From Elymus sibiricus (lineage: Eukaryota > Streptophyta > Magnoliopsida > Poales > Poaceae): a stretch of 64,000 nucleotides of DNA. The notes beneath the pieces are model-generated. The model saw only the letters and a list, made by a program, of their open reading frames with translations, did not search any database and was not told where the DNA came from. Of the stretch, positions 58,651 to 64,000 are shown in pieces (positions within the stretch are counted from its first letter, which is position 1; every line of letters starts with the position of its first letter). The translations under genes were made by a program, and so were the position numbers. The DNA lies in assembly GCA_039707655.1 (NCBI GenBank), contig CM077665.1, forward strand, positions 442,927,531-442,991,530. Reading direction: 5' to 3'.

Positions 58651-60893
58651 GATGCTGTATTAAGAACAAGCACACATGAGTATGAACATAGAGGAAAAGT
58701 GCATGAGGAAAACAAGAAGTAGCGAGATTCACACAAAAAAGGAAACTGCCATGTTTAATAAACATACAGACGACAAATGCCTTGAACAAAAAAAGACTGA
58801 TGGCAAACATCACAATTCGTGTTTGCACAAAAAAATGCAGTGGGTTGGAAATGATTGCAAACCATAGCACAAGAGATGAAGTTGTGATACAGGCAAAAGG
58901 TGGGGACTAGCACATTTGCAAACTAAAGCATTACTGCAAAATCTGGTGTGTTGTTACACGAACATAGTTGCCACGTTTGCAAAACAAAAGAAAGTGAGCA
59001 GGATGCATTTTCAATGTGGCCCTTCTAAGTAAATAAGGTACAGAAGTTGCCATGAAAACACTACAGAATACATGGCAAAAAGAAATCTTGGTGCAAAAAG
59101 AGGGAGTTGCCACCTGCTAGATAAAATACATTACACATTTGCTGTTTAACACTACCGAAAGCATAGGCAGAAAAGTGTATTGTGTAAAAAGATGGAGTTG
59201 CCACATGCAAACTGAAAGTATAATAGGGAATTGCCATATAACAATCAAAGTGCATGGCAAGAAAGTATGTTATGCTAAAGTGAGAGTACCCATGAGCTCA
59301 TAAGCACAGTAGGCAGCCACAAAAAACAAAAACAATGATGAACAGGGATGGCAAATGAACTCTTGCTGTAAATAAATAGTTGCCGTCTGCTTATGAGCAT
59401 AGTAGGTAATTGACACCATGAATTACTGTAGAAGCATGGCAACTGATATGTTGGGTTCAACAGGCAGTTGCCATCCACCAAGTAAGCATGATGACAAACT
59501 GTAGATGAACCAAACAGGATCAGCTTGCCATGTGTTGCACAAAAATATCATGGAAAATGAAGTCTAGATGTAAACCAGATTGTTGATGGCAAATGAACTC
59601 TTGCTGTAAATAAATAGTTGCCGTCTGCTTATGAGCACATTAGGTAATTGACACCATGAATCAATGTAGAAGCATGGCAACTGATATGTTGGGCTCAACA
59701 GGTAGTTTCCATCCACCAAGTAAGCATGATGGTCAACTGTAGATGAACCAAACAGGATCAGCTTGCCATGTTTTGCACAAAAATATCATGGCAAATGAAG
59801 TCTAGATGTAAACCAGGTTGTTGCCGTCTGTTTAAATGCACAGCAGGTAAGAAATTGCCACTAAATCAGTGCAAAGCACATGGCAACTGATAGTTCGTGT
59901 TCAACTAAGTAGTTGCCATGTACTTAACAAACATAGGGGCAATTTGTACCTAAAACAGTAGACTGAAGTTGCCATGTTTGCACAGAACACCATGGCAAAT
60001 AAGACAGTTTCTATGAACACAAAACTACCATTACCTTACAGAACGAAATGTTTGGAAAATTTAGATCTAGGGATCGTACCATGCTCTCAGGCCCGAACTT
60101 CGATCACAACAACACCCCTAAAAATGAGAAATCGTTGCCTACAAGACCATCAACTAAGTAACCAGAGCAGAATCGCTGCAATTTAGACCTGAGGGCGTGT
60201 AATCTCTCAAAACAAAGAGTGTATCACGCGCGGAATGGCGAGCATCGCCGTCGTGGTTTCCACCGCAGCAGCAAATGAACTAGGTAATGCCGGCCTAACA
60301 GCCCACCCGCGACTCCCTCGTCGACGGGGATTAGTAAAGCAACCCCGATATACATGCGAATCTCGGCGGAATCAAGTAGCCGAGATTTCGGGGGAATGGC
60401 CAGATTTGCACAAGCAGATGAACAAGGGGATTCGCCGATGCCATACCTATGCGCGGTGACTGTTCCGGCGATGACGCTCCGGTTACTTACGCACCAGCGA
60501 CGGCCACGAAGACCCAGGACTCTTCTGGCGCTGCCGCCCTCTCTCCTCTGCTCCGCCGCCTGGAACTGCCGTTACCCTCGAATGCAGGGCGATGGCGAGT
60601 GGGAATGGGAATGCAGGAAGGCAGGGAGGGGGAAATGGAGCGCGCGGTTGGAGAAACGCAGACAGGGAGGAGATGAATAGGAGACGTGCGCGGCGTGCGG
60701 GCGCGACGGCAGTTCCACCGCACGCCGGCTTGGCAACTGCGACCAGACCGAGAGAGAAACGGGCATGCGGGCGAAATAGATAACGTCCACACACCAGCCC
60801 ACTCCTACGTGGCAACGAAAAACTGACAAAAGTTGCCAAGATTCGTGCAAACACAAATGGACGGCGATCCGTGCGTGTGGGCGAGCTGCAAAA
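58651..60893. other. Right arm of the MULE: 5' leader/intron of the protease gene
   Basis: 58740-60000 is non-coding, with TTGCCAT copies in both orientations (for example 59047 plus, GCATGGCAACTG at 59434 minus). 60230-60800 is GC-rich and, on the minus strand, resembles a transcribed leader. No independent gene is supported: the frames here lack motifs and overlap on both strands. Confidence 0.5.
59347..59822 (+). repeat. 238-bp tandem duplication in the MULE right arm
   Basis: GATGGCAAATGAACTCTTGC starts at 59347 and 59585. The following 238 bp are repeated with about a dozen differences. Each copy carries TTGCCAT cores in both orientations, for example GCATGGCAACTGATATG and CAGCTTGCCATG. 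Confidence 0.9.
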
Positions 60894-60922
60894 CGCCCAC
60901 ACGTGTGGGCGTTATCTTTTCC
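60890..60922 (-). repeat. Right terminal inverted repeat of the MULE with G-box palindrome
   Basis: It contains the 18-bp perfect palindrome CGCCCACACGTGTGGGCG (60894-60911) around a CACGTG core, followed by TTATCTTTTCC to the boundary and then the duplicated TTCCCTTA. Confidence 0.85.
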
Positions 60923-60931
60923 GTTCCCTTA

Positions 60932-61379
60932 TTACATTCAGTATATGAGTGGACGGAGTACTACATAGTACCTCAGTTGGATTTATATATCGTGAACAGA
61001 TGTAATTACGTCCAGCCCAACCACTTGCCAGCTAAGCCCAACTTATCTTTCCACGACACAGGTAGCCCAGCTCCCTCCATGTTTTTCTTGATTCACCACT
61101 GCTCCAGCTCTAGATTTTTTTGTAGAATGGGTATATCTGCATTTTACTTCATGCCCTTTACCTTTCTTCCCCATAGTTTTTTTTCCTTTTCCTTTTTTCC
61201 CCAACATAATAGCATGTGCTTTCAAGGCCTGCCTGTCTCCTGCATGCTCAGGACTTCCTGATCACACAAAGTCACAAACACATGCTTATGGAAAGGAGGA
61301 AAAATAAGGCACATCCTAATTTGAGGGGGGTTTTCTTGAAATAAATATTACATTTTTACTGGTCAAGAAATTGGTGCTA
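60932..61379. other. Spacer right of the MULE, no gene
   Basis: AT-rich with pyrimidine-rich stretches (61150-61200). A short GGACGGAGTA (60951-60960) is reminiscent of a Stowaway end but has no partner. Nothing else is recognised. Confidence 0.4.
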
Positions 61380-62450
61380 CCATTTTGAAGTTCTTTGTGT
61401 CAGGAGTTTTGGGGGAAGGACTCAATGACACAACCAACCTTCTAATCTCAAAGGTTCCCCACTCAAAGGAGCAGAAGAAGTGTAGACTGATTAACTTGTG
61501 TAATTTTATTTATAAAATTGTATTTAAGTGCTTCGTGAATAGAGTGCAGCTACTCCTGATAGACTTTATCTCGGAGAATCAGACTCAAACTGCCTTTATC
61601 CCTGGGCGATTTATCCCAGATAATTCTATCATAGATTTTGAGTGTATCCATCATATTTAGGCATTAGGAGGTTGTGCCTCAACCCTATGTGCAAACAAAT
61701 TGGACCTCTCAAAATCATATGATCGTGTGGACTAGGAATTTTTGGAGAAGGCCTTGCTCAAATGAGACTTTCATCTGCAGTTATCCAATTATGGTATGTG
61801 TTTCCTCTATCAAATAACAATTCTATCATAGCTTTTGAGTGCTTCCATCATATTCAAGAGTTGGGAGGTGATGCCCTAACCTTATCTGCATACAAATTGG
61901 ACATCTCAGAAGCCTATGATTGTGAGTTTTTGGAGAAGGCCTGCTCAAGTGGGGCTTTTCTCTAGATTTATTGAATTACGGTATGTGTTTCTGTGTTTCC
62001 TCAGCCTAATAATCAGCGAAGTTTAATGAGAAGCTATTGGAATATTTTACTCTTTCACATGGTCTAAGCCAAGGTGATCCAATGTCCTCTTTTTAATTCC
62101 TTTTCGTGACGCCTTATCTGCGTTGATCAACATATCTATGGTGGATGAGCGCCTTGAAGGAGTTTGAATTTGTAGAGGAGCACCGGTTATCTCACATATC
62201 TTATTTGTGGATGATTAGTTTATTATTCTTCTATGGTTTTGAGCAGCAGGAGGGTTTCGTTAAGGTCTTGTTGAACACTTACGCTTGTCAACAGGTCAAC
62301 TCATAAACCCTTCAAAGTGTTGCATCTTTAATACGATAATTGCTTGCTAGCAGTTGAAGTGGAAGTAAAAAAATATCCTAAACGTAACACAATGGATTTT
62401 TGAACCCAAGTACTTGGGCCTTCCTTGTCTGTGCCATGCTGCTACTCCCG
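61380..62450 (+). pseudogene. Decayed LINE reverse-transcriptase fragment with internal duplication
   Basis: Plus-strand fragments read in LINE order. 61440-61660: VPHSKEQKKCRLINLCNFIYKI-like, then VNRVQLLL, TAFIPGRFIPDNSIIDFECIHH. Next comes LDLSKSYDRVD around 61700, then a second copy of FECFHHI and LDISEAYD (61830-61920). GLSQGDPMSS is recognisable near 62063-62095 and KYLGLP near 62412-62430. Many stops and shifts are present. No YADD box, poly(A) tail or target duplication was located. It is unrelated in detail to the LINE at 1.7-6.1 kb and much older. Confidence 0.75.
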
Positions 62451-62963
62451 CAGGAGTTGTTGGATTTCCCGAAGAGAAAGGAAGATGTAGCACAACAACA
62501 AAAAGAAATTTCATCAGTTAAGAACTAAGATTTATCAAACAAGTAGGAGTCACCAAGCGAACAACTTTAGTAGTACCTGCACATGAACAAATAATTTTCT
62601 TGCACCCACCAAAGGCAAGGGGGTTGCCAATCCCCTTGTTCTTGGTAGCTACAAGATTAAGAGCAGGTAGTGATAGGGCAAAGCGGCAAGAAAGTAAAGA
62701 GCAATTGTAGGAGCTTTTGTATTGATGGAAAATAGACCGGGGGCCATAGGTTCACTAGTGGCTTCTCTCTCGAAAGCATGTAGTGGCATGGTAGACAAAT
62801 TACTGCTTTACAGAAAAGCGCAAATTAGAACTATGATCATTCATCACATAATCTCACATATGCATTACGTCCATGATAAGTAGACCGTTAATTCAACTTC
62901 ATCTACTACTATTACTCCACCCCAAGGCCGCTATCCACTACACCACGGTAGAGCTTAGGTGAC
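62451..62963. other. Spacer, no gene
   Basis: Possibly the tail of the decayed LINE, then unique-looking sequence with no recognised motif. Confidence 0.35.
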
Positions 62964-63262
62964 ACTATTATGTGGGCAAAGGTCCACTGATGCCCACAAA
63001 ATAACTGTCAGCGTAGCTTTTAAGTTTTGTTTGCGAATGATGTGTCGGCAAGGTTACATCACTGTCGACACAGTAAGTGTCAGCAACCACAAAGCCACAA
63101 TGCATATGTCAGCATTTGTTGTACAACACATCATGTGTCCGCATATGTATGTCCTTGACAGTTTATCAGTCGGCATAGATAAGCACTTGACGACATCAAA
63201 AGTGTTGGCATATGTAGGGTGTATGGACACAGACTGAGTGTCGGCGTAGGTGGACACGTGTC
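62964..63262. repeat. Cluster of TGTCGGCA-like repeats, possible CACTA terminus
   Basis: Variants of TGTCRGCRTAG occur at about 63007, 63043, 63083, 63108, 63168, 63206 and 63240. The cluster is preceded by CACTATTATGTGGGC at 62964. Short repeated motifs next to a CACTA end are the transposase-binding subterminal repeats of CACTA (En/Spm) elements. The other end would lie outside the window. Confidence 0.4.
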
Positions 63263-64000
63263 AATCGACCGAAGATCACGAATTTGGCGCGTGATTTAGG
63301 CGCGAGGAGCAATTTTTTTTGGATGTTCTACTACCTGCCCGTGCAAAATATCCCCAAATCGAGCCTACCCATGCCCAACTCCATAACCCTACCCGTGCCT
63401 GCCTGCCACCGCCCTCACGCTCGATCCGCCATTGCCCCAGGCCTCCAGCGCTCACGCTCAACTCAATCCTCTGCCGCCATCGCTGCCGGCCTCGCGCTCC
63501 ACCTCCCGTGCGCACTCCCCCCGCCCCATCCATGCAGCCGTCCTCGCCCATCCTCCCCCCTCCCCCGAGCTCCAGCCCTAGATCGAGCCTCACCCTCGCG
63601 GTACACATCCAGTCCCCGTCCGTGCAAACCCCCTCCCCCAACCTCGAGCCGCTTTCTTCCGGGCTCGCGCTGTTGCCGTAGCTGTTGCTATCGAGGCTAC
63701 ACATCCTGGTTCGTTCCGCTGCTGCTGGTCCTGTTACTGCTGGACCTGCTGCCGCCCTGCTGCCGGACCTACGGCTGCCCCTGCCGTCGGACATGCTATT
63801 GTTGTACGTGATGCTGCCGGAACTGCAGCTGCCGGACCTGCTGCTACCATACCTGCTGCTACCCGGCTCCATCTCCGGACTCCACTGTCGTAGCTCCACC
63901 TCTGTGCCCTGAGTAAGAATTAACTCCTCTTGAGATTACCTTCTCTATACATGAATCATATGCAATTGCTTGTTACAATAGATACCCATTTGCTGCTTGA
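63263..64000. other. GC-rich low-complexity region at the window edge
   Basis: 63390-63660 is CCT/CCG-rich. 63700-63880 repeats a CTGCTGCCGGACCTG-type unit several times with variants. Frames stay open by composition only, and no gene is called. Confidence 0.4.

Larger units (their letters stand above)
32138..60922. mobile_element. Composite Mutator-like element (MULE) with transposase and Ulp1 genes
   Basis: The outer ends match as inverted repeats. The left end (from 32138) reads GGGTCGCGATATCTGCCACA followed by CGTGTGG. The right end, read inward, has GATAACGCCCACACGTGTGG at the corresponding place. TTCCCTTA flanks both sides (32130-32137 and 60924-60931); one more base on each side differs, so the duplication is 8 of 9 bp, as expected for a MULE. 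Inside are a FAR1/MURA-type transposase gene on the plus strand and an Ulp1-like protease gene on the minus strand, each starting near one terminus. Removing the nested copia element (9.04 kb) and solo LTR (3.45 kb) leaves about 16.3 kb. Plant MULEs carrying a Ulp1-like gene (KI/Kaonashi-type) are known; whether this belongs to that lineage needs phylogeny. Confidence 0.85.

Noticed and set aside
60235..60902. Small genes on either strand near the right MULE end
   Set aside because: GC-rich leader sequence. The frames lack motifs and sit between the TIR and the protease gene, where a 5' leader is expected.
63276..63899. 207-residue Ser/Gly/Arg-rich minus-strand frame
   Set aside because: Low-complexity repeat translation (CTGCTGCCGGACCTG units); no conserved domain.

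Overview
The window looks like nuclear DNA of a Triticeae grass (wheat, Aegilops or barley relatives). The evidence is BARE/Angela/WIS-type copia LTRs with the characteristic GCCCTAGAGGCAATAATAAA stretch near the LTR start, grass-type LINEs, Mutator-like (MULE) and small TTA-flanked DNA transposons, GC-rich first exons and plant GT-AG introns. It is almost entirely nested transposable elements. Only one gene looks like an ordinary host gene: a two-exon, 120-residue plant PHD-type zinc-finger protein at 8.8-9.3 kb.

Layout. 1-1.7 kb: no gene. 1.75-6.06 kb: an internally deleted LINE on the minus strand, abutting a truncated TTF/hAT transposase fragment (6.1-7.5 kb). 8.6-9.4 kb: the PHD-type gene. 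12.0-13.1 kb: an intact single-exon gene of an unrecognised acidic-tailed family behind a clear TATA box. 13.6-16.9 kb: an 11-exon Ulp1-like (C48) cysteine-protease gene on the minus strand with all catalytic residues but one stop codon at an exon end. 17.2-18.06 kb: a 320-bp satellite-like repeat, followed by a promoter with plant Pol III snRNA-gene geometry. 18.96-28.76 kb: a decayed copia element (two 2141-bp LTRs about 2% different) preceded by a stray piece of its own 3' interior; it interrupts another minus-strand gene that starts at 29.28 kb. 30.06-31.72 kb: a 1.67-kb TIR element with TTA target-site duplications, carrying a broken relative of the 12.2-kb gene.

32.14-60.92 kb: a composite MULE with matched terminal inverted repeats and an 8-bp target duplication. 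It carries a FAR1/MURA-type transposase (plus strand, dead) and a 12-exon Ulp1-like protease gene (minus strand), facing each other. A very young Angela-like copia element (9032 bp, TSD AATGA, LTRs 5 differences apart) and a 3.44-kb solo-LTR-like insertion (TSD ATTTC) sit inside it. Non-coding parts of the MULE, in both halves, carry a degenerate minisatellite whose TTGCCAT core recurs every 23 bp. I regard this as the most unusual signal of the window. 61.4-62.5 kb: a decayed LINE with an internal tandem duplication. 62.96-63.26 kb: a cluster of TGTCGGCA-like repeats resembling a CACTA subterminal region.

How it fits together: the two protease genes and the two acidic-tail genes look transposon-borne rather than host genes. 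Premature stops in the MULE genes are almost all explicable as C-to-T changes on one strand or the other, as expected for long-methylated DNA. All comparisons were made by eye; percent identities and family names need alignment.
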